A program made the position numbers and the translations under genes. Positions 30,381 through 42,188 of a DNA stretch of 64,000 nt are shown in pieces. Within the stretch, counting starts at the first letter, position 1. The number at the start of each line of letters is the position of its first letter. The notes beneath the pieces are model-generated. The model saw only the letters and a list, made by a program, of their open reading frames with translations, had not been told where the DNA came from and did no database searches. Source of the stretch: Daucus carota subsp. sativus (lineage: Eukaryota; Streptophyta; Magnoliopsida; Apiales; Apiaceae). The stretch spans positions 39,900,390-39,964,389 of the forward strand of contig NC_030384.2 in NCBI RefSeq assembly GCF_001625215.2, read 5' to 3'.

Positions 30381-32617
30381 GGCTGTTGTCACCGTCTCCG
30401 GCGGTCGGGGGCGTCGCCGGTGGTAAATTACCACCTGGCCCCCTGACTTTTGGAGATGGTAACTTTTAAACCCTGAGGTTTTCAAAGTTTGCAAATCAAA
30501 CCCTGAACTTTTAAAACCTTTAAAAAGTTTTATTTATTTAAATTTAATTTCGAAAATCATTTATTTTAATTTCAAAAATTGTTTTTAATTATTTATTAAT
30601 TCAAAAATAATTCTGATTTAATTTATTAATTAATTTTAATTAGTAATTAATTATTATAATTAGTCAATTAATTTAATTATTAATTGATTAATTGTTTTAA
30701 TTAATTATTAATTGATTTTAATTGATTTATTAATTAGATTTAATTATTTTAAATATTTTTAAATGATTTTAAAATTCCGAAAAATAGTTTCGAGCTTTAA
30801 AATATTATTTTAAAATATGATTGAAGCTCGTTAATTGATTTCAAAGGATTTCGGACTTGATTTCGAGTATCCAAAAATTGATTATTTATTTATAAAATGA
30901 TTCTTTGACCCGTTTTAATTCCGAAAAATGTTTAAAAATTCATAATAAATACCAGAAAAATCCGTGTGCCTTCAAACTTCTTTTGGAAAAATATATTTTA
31001 TGAAATATTTTATGCGATATGTGCTATGTGCTATCTAATTGACATGTTATGTGTCTACGTGATTGATATAAAATTGTTTTTGACATATCTTTTGATCCGT
31101 AAATCGGATTTGGGTGAAACGAAGGGTAGATAGAAGCTCGTTTCGAATGTAAGATGATGAGAATAGTATGAGATCACCTATTGATAATTAGTTGTGATGA
31201 TTAGCAGAGAAGCGAGGCGTAATAAAAGGGAAAGCAAGTGGATATAGAATAGTATATCGAGCAGGAGCGATTGAAATTTGAAATCGTCAGTATAAGGCAA
31301 GTTTCCTTGATACTTTCCTTCAATTATATATGTATGATCCTTGATGTGATTGCTGTGCGAGCTTTTTAATTCACTCATGACACTTATTGAGCCATATTAT
31401 GAATTGTTTAATTCATTGATTCTTGAACCATCAATCAGATTCTTTAACTATCCCTTGGACTATTCCTTCATTGATTCTTGAGCCAATAATTTGATTCTAT
31501 GATACCTATTTTGGGAACCTTATTCAATTGTAAACCTTCAACCCTTGAGCTATTTGGATAATTACCATATAAACCTCCTTTCAATGTTTTGACACACCTT
31601 TGATATCCAAACCAATTGACTGGAAGTCAATCATATTTGAAACACCATACACCCCATAATTGTTTATTCCTTTTCAATAACCTAACTTCTTTGGATTTGA
31701 AAACACCCTTTGACATGTGGATCCTTTAATAAAACCAGAGACCTTCTTTCCTACAAACCATGATTATTGTTCACTTGAAATCCAGATATGCTATATCTGA
31801 TTCATTGACTCGTGAAAATATTCCTGATTCTTATTTTGGAATATCTTTAAGATACTTCTGAAATGAATTCTGTTTCTGCTCCAAGAATTTAATTATGTTC
31901 TTAATGATTCTGTTTATTGCATTATATTGTTATTCATCCTGATTTATAATAGAATTGGATAGTTTTTCTTAAATGGACCAAATGAATGGTCAGACCAGAT
32001 GAGTGGTCACTTTAGGCCAATGTGTGCCTTGGATCCAGTAAACGAGCATGGCGGGGCCTGCTCGGGGTTAGTGTCTGACTGATCAGCAGCCTAACCTTTG
32101 GTTTTTAAAAATAAAATTTAATATCCAATTCTAATTGAAACTCTAAAAAGAAACTTTGATATTGAGATTGATTCTCTTAAATACTGATTTCCATCATCTT
32201 TTGATAAATGTTTAAATGGATATGGTTATACTTGCTGAGCTTGTTAGCTCACTCTTGCGAAACTCTATGTTCTTTCCAGTGAAAGCAGAGAAGGTTGGTA
32301 GCGATGACCCTCAGGCTAGTGGTAAGGCCAGGATTCCAGGCTGAGAGATGGATAGAGCTATCGGCAGCACTTGGTGTTTATATATGTATTAGTTTGAGTT
32401 CCAGATACGAATATTGTGTAAGCTTGTAAGAATTGAATTTATAATTTGGGATTTGGGTTTGTAATAATTAAAGTTGTGTTGTGGCTTGTTTTATACTTTA
32501 ACCTGTTGCGATCCATGGACAGTTAAGGGTCACTGTATATATTATATCATTAATTACAGGTTTATGTTAAGGTGTGGACCCCAAACTTCTGACCCGGGTT
32601 TGGAGGGCGTCACAGGT

Positions 32618-32629
32618 TGGTATCAGAGC
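32618..32629 (+). other. Primer binding site (initiator tRNA-Met type)
   Basis: TGGTATCAGAGC, three bases after the end of the 5' LTR, matches the complement of the plant initiator tRNA-Met 3' end used by many Gypsy elements to prime minus-strand synthesis. Confidence 0.9.
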
Positions 32630-32754
32630 GACAGGTTTAAGTCAATGAAACAAGCCTAGATTGTTAGGTTGGGTAGAAGTTTAGGATTAGAAATGAGTGA
32701 TAGGTAGATAGAACGTTGAGAGGGTGAGAATTATTCGTAATAGATTTAGGATTG

Positions 32755-33405
32755 ATGTTGGTAGTGGATACAGATTCTCATACGTGTTTGTTCATGTGGA
32801 TTCTCAGACTATCAGGCATGTCAGGACCCAGTACCCCGGTTCATTCTGACCATTCAGAGTCGACAGTTGAGGGACTTCCACCTCGTCCAGGAGTTGTACC
32901 TATATCTCCACCCAGGGCACTTACACCCCCACCTGTAGCAGGACCTTCACGTCCACCTGGATACCCTCGTAGTGGACAGACCCCTATTGCAGCTGTACCG
33001 CTTAGGGCTATACCCCCGTCTGCACCTGAGATGCCCCCACCTGCTCCCATTATACGACCTCCTATCCGTGGACCTCCACCAGAGCATGAGTCTTCGGGAT
33101 TTTCAGGTGTCGGACCCTCTTATCCGTGTTCCCCTCTTTCAGTACCCTATCACTACTATCAGGCACTTTTGATGGAGAGAGATGAGTTGTTGGGCCAGAT
33201 TGGGGAGCTGACACAGGCGATGAGGGATTTAGATCCTAATAGGGCAGAGCGACAGTTGAGAGAGGAGATACGTGCTTTTTGGATAGAGGCAGTAGAGAGG
33301 TTATGTGGGATTACCGCACCACTTGGTACCCCTGGAGATATTATAGATTGGGCTCGTTGGGTCTTGGAGCGGCTGGATGTTATCGGAGGACCAGACTTTC
33401 CCTAG
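32755..33405 (+). CDS. Extra ORF between PBS and gag, proline-rich with helical C terminus
   Basis: Encodes 216 aa from the first ATG; an ATG at 32818 (MSGPSTPVHSDHSES) is an equally plausible start. The first ~110 residues after that are rich in Pro, Gly and Ser (PPRPGVVPISPPRALTPPP), hence probably disordered. The last ~80 are charged and helix-like (LLMERDELLGQIGELTQAMR, LREEIRAFWIEAVERL) and could form a coiled coil. I recognise no domain. It precedes gag by about 550 nt in the same sense. The frame is open throughout, with a GC-rich third-position bias unlike the AT-rich gag and pol, so it may have a separate history. It may be an accessory element protein or captured sequence. Confidence 0.6.
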   Translation: MLVVDTDSHTCLFMWILRLSGMSGPSTPVHSDHSESTVEGLPPRPGVVPISPPRALTPPPVAGPSRPPGYPRSGQTPIAAVPLRAIPPSAPEMPPPAPIIRPPIRGPPPEHESSGFSGVGPSYPCSPLSVPYHYYQALLMERDELLGQIGELTQAMRDLDPNRAERQLREEIRAFWIEAVERLCGITAPLGTPGDIIDWARWVLERLDVIGGPDFP

Positions 33406-33953
33406 GTTTGGAGTATATCATGTGTTGGAGATGGTTAGTAATATAGTGAGTAGTGTGTATGATGCAGTATGTAGTGAGTAGTATGTATCAGGTCAGCAGA
33501 TTTTGTCATGTAAATAGACTAGCGGAGCTGACTAGATGATATGTATGTTGCTGTGGTTGTCGGCAGATTTTGACATATATATATAGACTAGCCGAGCGGA
33601 CTAGAGGATAGCCTTGCTGTTGCTGTTGTTATACTTTACTTTTGATAAAGCGCTTGACGCTTGTATCTCCAGCACTGACTTATATATATCAGCATCTTTT
33701 ACTTTACAGTCTTGTCCTTTACTCTGTCGCACTTGCTTTACTTTACTTTACTTTCAGTACCAATCATAAACTCTTGTGATAGTATTACAATCTTTCTTTC
33801 AATGTTTTACATTCTGTAAAGAAGCATGCAATTTATTTAGTTAAACAATCTCAAAAATGTTTTCAAAAATGTATAAATCTGTTTTCTTAAAAACTGTTTA
33901 TAAAAAGAGAATTTGATTTAAAACGACTAAGTAAATTGTTTCTTCTTTACAGA
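33406..33953 (+). other. Spacer between extra ORF and gag
   Basis: Untranslated region with two similar segments (CAGATTTTGTCATGTAAATAGACTAGC and CAGATTTTGACATATATATAGACTAGC), then T/C-rich sequence ending TTTCTTCTTTACAGA just before the gag ATG. That end looks like a 3' splice acceptor and could allow a spliced gag message. Confidence 0.45.
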
Positions 33954-35234
33954 ATGCCTCCAACAAGACATACTCGTGCCAACAGTGATCCTGAAGGCAC
34001 CAACAGCATCAATGATAACAATGATAATCAGAATGTCAATATAGGCCCAGTAGATCCTGCTGTGGCCCAACTCATTCAAATTTTGGCTCAACAAACTGCT
34101 CATCTTACCCGACGACAGCAACATCAAGAGAATCCTAGGGTAACTTTTAAAACTTTTCAGGCAGTTAATCCTCCAGAGTTTAAGGGTTCAGCAGATCCTG
34201 TTGCAGCCCAAACATGGCTAAAAGAAATGGAAAAGTGTTTTGAATTAGTTCCAGCAAGTGAGGATCAGAAAACAAAGTTTGCTAGTCATTACTTAAAGAA
34301 TGAAGCAACGTATTGGTGGGAATCTGTGAAGAATATGGAAGGTACAGTTGAGATTACTTGGGAGAGGTTTAAGGAAGTGTTTTTAGAAAAGTATTTTCCT
34401 AGGTTTCTTCAAGACCAAATGGAGTTGAACTTTTTAGAGTTGAAACAAGGAAATATGTCTGTGGTGGAATATGAGAATAAGTTTGCGGAATTAGCTAGGT
34501 TTGTGCCAATTTATGTAGAGACAGATAGGCAGAAAGCAAAAAGGTTCCAACAAGGTCTGAAACCTTGGATTAGAAGCAAGTTAGCTATTTTGCAGTTAGA
34601 GACGTATGCGGCGGTGGTTGAGAAAGCAATGATTGCGGAGGCTGAGAATGAGTTGTTTCAGAAGTCTAAAGAGGATAAGAAGAGAAAGTCAGACAATAGA
34701 GGAGGATCAACCCATCAAGGGAAGTTCCAGAAGAAAGGGAAGTTTCAAGCAGGAGGAAATCCTAATTTTAAGAAAATAGGCAGTGGTGGACAAGGAGGAC
34801 GTTTTCTTACGGGAAGTCAGGCCAATCAACAAAGGTTTTCAATGCCAGAATGTCAAACGTGTGGCAAGAGACATGGAGGAGTATGTAACAAACTGAATGT
34901 GGTATGTTTTAAATGCAACCAGAAAGGACACTACTCTAGAGAATGTCAGAACCAGCCAGCCATAAAGGATCAGACCAATAAAGGCTCAACAAGTAAGATT
35001 CCAGCCATAGGATATACATGTTTTAAATGTGGAAAGCCAGGACACATGGCTAAGGACTGTAAAACACCAGCCCCTGCTAGCAATGCACTTAGAATCATGG
35101 GAACTGTTCCAGAAGTGAATGAACCTCCTAGGCCAAGAGTCTTTGATATGTCAGTAAAGGATGCTATTCAGGATGCCGAGGTGGTGACAGGTACGCTTAA
35201 TGTAAATTCTATAAAATGCCAAGGTGTTAATTGA
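33954..35234 (+). CDS. gag: Gag polyprotein (capsid and nucleocapsid)
   Basis: 426 aa from [15 protein letters not shown]. An N-terminal polar region is followed by the retrotransposon gag capsid domain (about residues 65-215, with [18 protein letters not shown] and [14 protein letters not shown]). Then comes a basic Lys/Gly-rich linker and two CCHC zinc knuckles, [14 protein letters not shown] and [14 protein letters not shown], that bind RNA. A further [12 protein letters not shown] precedes them. The frame ends 11 nt into the pol frame; protease residues follow in the +1 frame instead of in line. The start was chosen at the first ATG of the frame. Confidence 0.92.
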   Translation: MPPTRHTRANSDPEGTNSINDNNDNQNVNIGPVDPAVAQLIQILAQQTAHLTRRQQHQENPRVTFKTFQAVNPPEFKGSADPVAAQTWLKEMEKCFELVPASEDQKTKFASHYLKNEATYWWESVKNMEGTVEITWERFKEVFLEKYFPRFLQDQMELNFLELKQGNMSVVEYENKFAELARFVPIYVETDRQKAKRFQQGLKPWIRSKLAILQLETYAAVVEKAMIAEAENELFQKSKEDKKRKSDNRGGSTHQGKFQKKGKFQAGGNPNFKKIGSGGQGGRFLTGSQANQQRFSMPECQTCGKRHGGVCNKLNVVCFKCNQKGHYSRECQNQPAIKDQTNKGSTSKIPAIGYTCFKCGKPGHMAKDCKTPAPASNALRIMGTVPEVNEPPRPRVFDMSVKDAIQDAEVVTGTLNVNSIKCQGVN

Positions 35235-38200
35235 TTCTGGAGCCACTAGATCATTTATTTCTCAAGCTTTTGTTGATAAGTTGAATTGTCCGGTTGAATT
35301 GTTGAATGAGGTTATGAATGTAGAACTAGCGAATCAGGATCGTATTTCTGTTAATCGAGTTTGCCCTGATTGTGAAATTGAGATTTTAGGAAATAAGTTT
35401 TGTGCCGACTTGATACCTTTCAAGTTGGGGGAGTTTAATGTAATCCTAGGGATGGATTGGTTGTCTAAACCTAGTGCGCAGATAGATTGTAAAAATAAGA
35501 AGGTAATATTAATATCACCAGATAACAAGGTAATAACGTTTAGAGGACAAAAGCAAGTAAAGAAATTTTTAACCATGATCCAAGCAAAGAGGATGTTACG
35601 ACAAGGATGCGAAGCCTATATTGCTTATGTAATTGATAAAAGTCAAGAACCATTAAAACTTGAAAATATTCCTGTAGTGAATGAATTTCCAGACGTGTTT
35701 CCGGATGAGTTACCAGGACTTCCTCCAGATAGAGAGATAGAGTTTGCGATTGACTTAGCACCTGGAACGGAGCCAATATCCAAAGCCCCGTATAGGATGG
35801 CACCAGTAGAGATGAAAGAATTGGCAAAACAATTACAAGAGTTATTGGAGAAAGGAGTGATCAGACCTAGTGTATCCCCATGGGGAGCACCAGTGTTATT
35901 TGTAAAGAAGAAGGATGGAAGTATGAGGTTATGCATAGACTACAGAGAGCTAAATAAGCTTACCATCAAGAATAAATATCCTTTACCTCGTATTGATGAC
36001 TTGTTTGACCAATTGAAAGGAGCAGAGTATTTTTCTAAGATTGACCTTAGGTCAGGATACCATCAGCTCAAAATCAAATCTGAGGATATACCTAAGACAG
36101 CTTTTAGAACAAGGTATGGTCACTATGAATTTTTAGTGATGGCTTTTGGATTAACGAATGCACCAGCAGCTTTTATGGATTTAATGAATAGAGTCTTTAA
36201 GAAGTATTTGGACAAGTTTGTGATTGTTTTTATAGATGATATTCTGATATATTCTAAGACAGCTGAGGAGCATGCAGAACATTTAAGAACAGCCTTAGAG
36301 ATATTAAGAAAGGAGAAGTTGTATGCAAAGTTTTCTAAATGTGAATTTTGGTTACAAGAAGTTCAATTTCTAGGACACATAGTGAGTCGTGAAGGAATCA
36401 AGGTAGATCCAGCAAAGATTGAAGCTATAATGAATTGGGAAAGACCAAAGACCCCCACAGAGATCAGAAGTTTCTTGGGATTAGCAGGTTATTATAGAAG
36501 GTTTGTACAGGATTTCTCAAGAATTGCAACCCCATTGACCAAGTTAACTAGAAAGAATGAGAAGTTCATATGGAATGAGAAGTGTGAGGAAAGTTTTCAG
36601 GAGTTGAAGAAGAGATTAGTGTCAGCACCAGTATTGTCCCTTCCAGATGATCAAGGGAATTTTGTGATTTATAGTGATGCCTCTTATAAAGGATTAGGAT
36701 GTGTATTGATGCAGCATGATAAAGTTATTGCGTATGCGTCAAGACAACTTAAACCTCATGAACAGAAGTACCCCACCCATGACTTGGAGTTAGCAGCTAT
36801 TGTATTTGCATTGAAAATATGGAGACATTATCTGTATGGAGAAAAATGTGAGATTTATACGGATCATAAAAGTTTAAAATATATCTTTACTCAGAAAGAG
36901 CTGAACATGAGACAAAGGAGATGGCTAGAGTTGATTAAGGATTATGATTGTATGATTAAGTATCATCCAGGAAAAGCCAATGTTGTAGCGGATGCTTTAA
37001 GTAGAAAGGAGAGGTTAAACATATTGACTGTGTCAGAGGAATTATATAAAGAGTTTCAAAAGTTGGAAATTGAGGTAAGAATTCATGAACCATCAAAGAT
37101 AGCAATGTATACCATGACCTTCCAACCAGAGCTATTAGAAAAGATTAAGAAGTGTCAGGAAGAGGTAATGGATCAGGATGTAAACAAGTTAGTGGGAGAA
37201 GAGTTATGTACGCAGAAAGATGATCAAGGAATTCTTAGGTTTTCTTCCAGAATATGGATTCCACCGGTAACAGAATTAAAGAATGATATCTTGCAAGAAG
37301 CACACAATTCTAAGTATTCAATTCATCCAGGCAGCACTAAGATGTATAGAGATTTAAAGGAGCACTATTGGTGGTCAGACATGAAAAGAGAAATTGCAGA
37401 ATGGGTAAGTAAATGTTATACGTGTCAAAGAGTGAAAGCAGAACACCAAAGACCAAGTGGATTATTGCAACCTTTAGAGATTCCAGAATGGAAGTGGGAA
37501 CATATTGCTATGGATTTTATTGTAGGATTACCAAGGACTAAAACAAACCATGATGCCATTTGGGTTATAGTGGATAGACTAACCAAGTCAGCGCATTTTC
37601 TTCCGATCAATGAGAGATTCTCTTTGGATAAACTAGTTCATATGTATTTGAAAGAGATTGTAGTTCGTCATGGAGTCCCCGTATCCATTGTATCAGATAG
37701 AGATCCACGATTTAATTCGAGATTTTGGAAAAGTTTTCAGGAATGTTTGGGCACTAAATTGAATATGAGTACGGCATATCATCCACAAACAGACGGCCAA
37801 AATGAGAGAACGATTCAGACGATCGAGGACATGCTACGTGTTTGCGCAATCGATTTCAAAGGCAATTGGGATGAGCATCTACCTTTAGTGGAATTTGCAT
37901 ACAATAATAGTTATCACGCAAGTATTGGGATGCCTCCTTATGAAGCTCTTTACGGACGTAAATGTCGATCACTAGTATATTGGGATGAAGTTGGAGAACG
38001 CAAGGTATTGGGACCGGAATTAGTACAGCAAACAAAGGAAGTCGTTGAAATCATTCAGAAACGACTAATTGCAGCACAGAGTCGTCAACGAAATTATGCA
38101 GATCAATTCCGGAAGGACGTAGAATTTAAAGACGGAGAAGCAGTATTGCTGAAGGTGTCACCATGGAAAGGACTATCTAGATTTGGAAAGAAAGGCAAGC

Positions 38201-38550
38201 TGAGTCCCCGATACGTGGGGCCATTTGAAATCTTGAGACGTGTAGGCAAAGTAGCGTACGAATTGGCGTTACCCCCGCAAATGGAGCACATTCATAACGT
38301 CTTTCATGTATCGATGCTTAAGAAGTATAATCCAGATTCGAAACATGTGATAGAGTATGAGCCGATAGAACTTGAGGCAGATTTATCATATGTAGAAAGG
38401 CCAGTGGAAATCTTGGATAGGAGAGAGAAGGTGTTAAGAAACAAGGTAGTTAACTTAGTAAGGGTACTGTGGAGAAACCCGAAGGTTGAAGAGTCAACCT
38501 GGGAATTAGAAAGTGATATGCGTGAAAAGTACCCTCATTTGTTCGCCTAA
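35224..38550 (+). CDS. pol: Pol polyprotein: protease, reverse transcriptase, RNase H, integrase, chromodomain
   Basis: 1,108 codons open from 35224, where the frame begins without an ATG, so expression must come from gag by frameshift or from repair of a one-base difference. The aspartic protease motif [10 protein letters not shown] is at the start. The reverse transcriptase has [24 protein letters not shown] and FIDDILIYS (catalytic pair at about 338-339). RNase H starts near [11 protein letters not shown] (about 480). Integrase has a zinc-binding H..H..C..C region (about 693-733) and the catalytic D, D, E in [15 protein letters not shown] and QNERT (about 764, 825, 861). The last ~55 residues ([22 protein letters not shown]) are a chromodomain, which in chromoviruses guides integration to heterochromatin. 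No internal stop or missing catalytic residue seen. Confidence 0.93.
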   Translation: MLIDSGATRSFISQAFVDKLNCPVELLNEVMNVELANQDRISVNRVCPDCEIEILGNKFCADLIPFKLGEFNVILGMDWLSKPSAQIDCKNKKVILISPDNKVITFRGQKQVKKFLTMIQAKRMLRQGCEAYIAYVIDKSQEPLKLENIPVVNEFPDVFPDELPGLPPDREIEFAIDLAPGTEPISKAPYRMAPVEMKELAKQLQELLEKGVIRPSVSPWGAPVLFVKKKDGSMRLCIDYRELNKLTIKNKYPLPRIDDLFDQLKGAEYFSKIDLRSGYHQLKIKSEDIPKTAFRTRYGHYEFLVMAFGLTNAPAAFMDLMNRVFKKYLDKFVIVFIDDILIYSKTAEEHAEHLRTALEILRKEKLYAKFSKCEFWLQEVQFLGHIVSREGIKVDPAKIEAIMNWERPKTPTEIRSFLGLAGYYRRFVQDFSRIATPLTKLTRKNEKFIWNEKCEESFQELKKRLVSAPVLSLPDDQGNFVIYSDASYKGLGCVLMQHDKVIAYASRQLKPHEQKYPTHDLELAAIVFALKIWRHYLYGEKCEIYTDHKSLKYIFTQKELNMRQRRWLELIKDYDCMIKYHPGKANVVADALSRKERLNILTVSEELYKEFQKLEIEVRIHEPSKIAMYTMTFQPELLEKIKKCQEEVMDQDVNKLVGEELCTQKDDQGILRFSSRIWIPPVTELKNDILQEAHNSKYSIHPGSTKMYRDLKEHYWWSDMKREIAEWVSKCYTCQRVKAEHQRPSGLLQPLEIPEWKWEHIAMDFIVGLPRTKTNHDAIWVIVDRLTKSAHFLPINERFSLDKLVHMYLKEIVVRHGVPVSIVSDRDPRFNSRFWKSFQECLGTKLNMSTAYHPQTDGQNERTIQTIEDMLRVCAIDFKGNWDEHLPLVEFAYNNSYHASIGMPPYEALYGRKCRSLVYWDEVGERKVLGPELVQQTKEVVEIIQKRLIAAQSRQRNYADQFRKDVEFKDGEAVLLKVSPWKGLSRFGKKGKLSPRYVGPFEILRRVGKVAYELALPPQMEHIHNVFHVSMLKKYNPDSKHVIEYEPIELEADLSYVERPVEILDRREKVLRNKVVNLVRVLWRNPKVEESTWELESDMREKYPHLFA

Positions 38551-38575
38551 TTGATTCTGAGGACAGAATCCTTTT

Positions 38576-38588
38576 AAGGGGGGAAGGA
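38576..38588 (+). other. Polypurine tract
   Basis: AAGGGGGGAAGGA immediately before the 3' LTR, the plus-strand primer site of the retrotransposon. Confidence 0.9.
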
Positions 38589-41500
38589 TGTAACATCTGG
38601 GATTATTCGTGTAATTATTTGAATGATTAATGAATATTATATGAATTTATGTGAATTTTTGTGAATTAATTGGTTCCTGTCATATTAATTTTAGTTAGGT
38701 ATTTCTGATTAAATTTGAGGAATATCAATTTTTATATGTTCAGTACAAAATATAGTTTATTTAGATATTTTCATATCGATTTATGTATTGTCAGATGATT
38801 TTATATTGGATTTACGGATTTAATTATGTATATTTTAATTAATTATTCTGATTTTTCGAAAATCGTCAACCTACAATGGTACCGAGATTTTACTTCCCGA
38901 AAATTTCAATAAAATTCACCTTTAGTTTAATTTGAACATTCCGGACATTTTTCATGTTTTGACTTTTTCGATCCGGAGTACGGTTTGTTCCGGAGCCGGT
39001 CCGGCGGAGTTTTTCGGTATTAGATAATTATCTAGTTGTCTCGATAAACGTGAAATACAATATTTTATTCTCATCCTTATCTTGTCATAATGACGGTGGG
39101 ACCCGCATAATAATGACGGATTAAAAAGCCCCGTTTGATGATTATCTCGAAAACCGGTACCGATTGGACCCGTTTTATTAGTATAAAGCTATTAAACATT
39201 GTATTTTCATGCCATATATGATTCAAAGGGGTACTAATTATTCATAAGTATAAATATACTTAACTGTACTTTATTTTATTACGAAAATCATAAAACCAGT
39301 TAAAACCGAGAAATTCCCGAGAGAGTTCTTCGTGTTCTTGAGATTCAAACGAGGATTTGGACGCGTTATCGGACTCGGATTTTGGTGTTCAAGGGCTCAA
39401 ATTGAAGGTTTTAACAAGTAGAATCATAATCTAGCATCAAAATCAGTGCAGCAACATCAGGTGGGTGTGGATTTTGAGATTTAAATTCGAACTAAATAGG
39501 CTTAAATTAGGGCTTTTTGATTTTGAAGTTGTTTGTGTGATTTGATGATTGTATGTTGTAGATGATGTTATCCTGATCATTTTGGTATATCATATGCATG
39601 ATTTGGAGTTCAATAACATGGTTAATTTGAGGATTAATTATCGAATTGAAGAACTAGGGTTCTAAATCGCGATGAATGTTTTTAATTGGAATTAGGAACT
39701 TTTGATTCACTGATTCTGGGTATAAATTGAAGCCACGAGCATGTTTATCTTGTTGCAAGCAATCGTTTCATGCTAGTATTGTAGTTGGAGGAGGTCGGAA
39801 TCGAGTTCGCCGGAGTTTTATGAACTCGCCGGCGGCGGAAACTTTGAACGGCTGTTACAGCCGATTGGGGAGTACGTTGGTTGATTGGATGCTACGACAG
39901 GACTCCTGACGAAGAGAGGAGTCGATCTGCACCTTTTGGTGCAGATCTGGGCTGTTGTCACCGTCTCCGGCGGTCGGGGGCGTCGCCGGTGGTAAATTAC
40001 CACCTGGCCCCCTGACTTTTGGAGATGGTAACTTTTAAACCCTGAGGTTTTCAAAGTTTGCAAATCAAACCCTGAACTTTTAAAACCTTTAAAAAGTTTT
40101 ATTTATTTAAATTTAATTTCGAAAATCATTTATTTTAATTTCAAAAATTGTTTTTAATTATTTATTAATTCAAAAATAATTCTGATTTAATTTATTAATT
40201 AATTTTAATTAGTAATTAATTATTATAATTAGTCAATTAATTTAATTATTAATTGATTAATTGTTTTAATTAATTATTAATTGATTTTAATTGATTTATT
40301 AATTAGATTTAATTATTTTAAATATTTTTAAATGATTTTAAAATTCCGAAAAATAGTTTCGAGCTTTAAAATATTATTTTAAAATATGATTGAAGCTCGT
40401 TAATTGATTTCAAAGGATTTCGGACTTGATTTCGAGTATCCAAAAATTGATTATTTATTTATAAAATGATTCTTTGACCCGTTTTAATTCCGAAAAATGT
40501 TTAAAAATTCATAATAAATACCAGAAAAATCCGTGTGCCTTCAAACTTCTTTTGGAAAAATATATTTTATGAAATATTTTATGCGATATGTGCTATGTGC
40601 TATCTAATTGACATGTTATGTGTCTACGTGATTGATATAAAATTGTTTTTGACATATCTTTTGATCCGTAAATCGGATTTGGGTGAAACGAAGGGTAGAT
40701 AGAAGCTCGTTTCGAATGTAAGATGATGAGAATAGTATGAGATCACCTATTGATAATTAGTTGTGATGATTAGCAGAGAAGCGAGGCGTAATAAAAGGGA
40801 AAGCAAGTGGATATAGAATAGTATATCGAGCAGGAGCGATTGAAATTTGAAATCGTCAGTATAAGGCAAGTTTCCTTGATACTTTCCTTCAATTATATAT
40901 GTATGATCCTTGATGTGATTGCTGTGCGAGCTTTTTAATTCACTCATGACACTTATTGAGCCATATTATGAATTGTTTAATTCATTGATTCTTGAACCAT
41001 CAATCAGATTCTTTAACTATCCCTTGGACTATTCCTTCATTGATTCTTGAGCCAATAATTTGATTCTATGATACCTATTTTGGGAACCTTATTCAATTGT
41101 AAACCTTCAACCCTTGAGCTATTTGGATAATTACCATATAAACCTCCTTTCAATGTTTTGACACACCTTTGATATCCAAACCAATTGACTGGAAGTCAAT
41201 CATATTTGAAACACCATACACCCCATAATTGTTTATTCCTTTTCAATAACCTAACTTCTTTGGATTTGAAAACACCCTTTGACATGTGGATCCTTTAATA
41301 AAACCAGAGACCTTCTTTCCTACAAACCATGATTATTGTTCACTTGAAATCCAGATATGCTATATCTGATTCATTGACTCGTGAAAATATTCCTGATTCT
41401 TATTTTGGAATATCTTTAAGATACTTCTGAAATGAATTCTGTTTCTGCTCCAAGAATTTAATTATGTTCTTAATGATTCTGTTTATTGCATTATATTGTT

Positions 41501-42183
41501 ATTCATCCTGATTTATAATAGAATTGGATAGTTTTTCTTAAATGGACCAAATGAATGGTCAGACCAGATGAGTGGTCACTTTAGGCCAATGTGTGCCTTG
41601 GATCCAGTAAACGAGCATGGCGGGGCCTGCTCGGGGTTAGTGTCTGACTGATCAGCAGCCTAACCTTTGGTTTTTAAAAATAAAATTTAATATCCAATTC
41701 TAATTGAAACTCTAAAAAGAAACTTTGATATTGAGATTGATTCTCTTAAATACTGATTTCCATCATCTTTTGATAAATGTTTAAATGGATATGGTTATAC
41801 TTGCTGAGCTTGTTAGCTCACTCTTGCGAAACTCTATGTTCTTTCCAGTGAAAGCAGAGAAGGTTGGTAGCGATGACCCTCAGGCTAGTGGTAAGGCCAG
41901 GATTCCAGGCTGAGAGATGGATAGAGCTATCGGCAGCACTTGGTGTTTATATATGTATTAGTTTGAGTTCCAGATACGAATATTGTGTAAGCTTGTAAGA
42001 ATTGAATTTATAATTTGGGATTTGGGTTTGTAATAATTAAAGTTGTGTTGTGGCTTGTTTTATACTTTAACCTGTTGCGATCCATGGACAGTTAAGGGTC
42101 ACTGTATATATTATATCATTAATTACAGGTTTATGTTAAGGTGTGGACCCCAAACTTCTGACCCGGGTTTGGAGGGCGTCACA
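38589..42183 (+). repeat. 3' LTR of the Gypsy element
   Basis: 3,595 bp, same length and, wherever I compared the lines, same sequence as the 5' LTR. It ends GGCGTCACA and is followed by TATCT and then LINE sequence. Confidence 0.95.
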
Positions 42184-42188
42184 TATCT
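42184..42188 (+). repeat. Right target-site duplication of the Gypsy element
   Basis: TATCT, pairing with 29015-29019. LINE coding sequence resumes at 42189 in the frame left at 29019. Confidence 0.95.

Larger units (their letters stand above)
29020..32614 (+). repeat. 5' LTR of the Gypsy element
   Basis: 3,595 bp, starting TGTAACATCTGGG and ending GGCGTCACA. It has a TATA-like box near its first fifth, a GC-rich hairpin block (about 30240-30430), an AT-rich block of TTAATTAATT motifs (about 30520-30780) and no protein-coding content that I trust. LTR-internal ORFs of 60, 81 and 66 codons recur at the same places in the 3' LTR simply because the LTRs are copies. Confidence 0.95.
29020..42183 (+). 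mobile_element. Ty3/Gypsy LTR retrotransposon, chromovirus (Tekay/Del-like), complete
   Basis: 13,164-bp element with LTRs at 29020-32614 and 38589-42183, TG..CA ends, primer binding site, extra ORF, gag, pol and polypurine tract in that order. It is inserted in the LINE in the same orientation with a TATCT duplication. The order protease, reverse transcriptase, RNase H, integrase, C-terminal chromodomain and a Met-initiator-type primer site place it among plant chromoviruses, most likely Tekay/Del, which also have long LTRs. The constant offset of 9,569 between LTR positions and identical text in every segment I compared indicate a very recent insertion. Confidence 0.95.

Noticed and set aside
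32841..33050. Gly-rich antisense ORF opposite the extra retrotransposon ORF
   Set aside because: It is the mirror of a proline-rich, stop-poor coding strand.
29020..42183. The two 3.6-kb direct copies as a segmental duplication of small genes
   Set aside because: TG..CA ends, PBS, polypurine tract and target duplication show they are LTRs, and the short ORFs in both are copies of noncoding LTR sequence.
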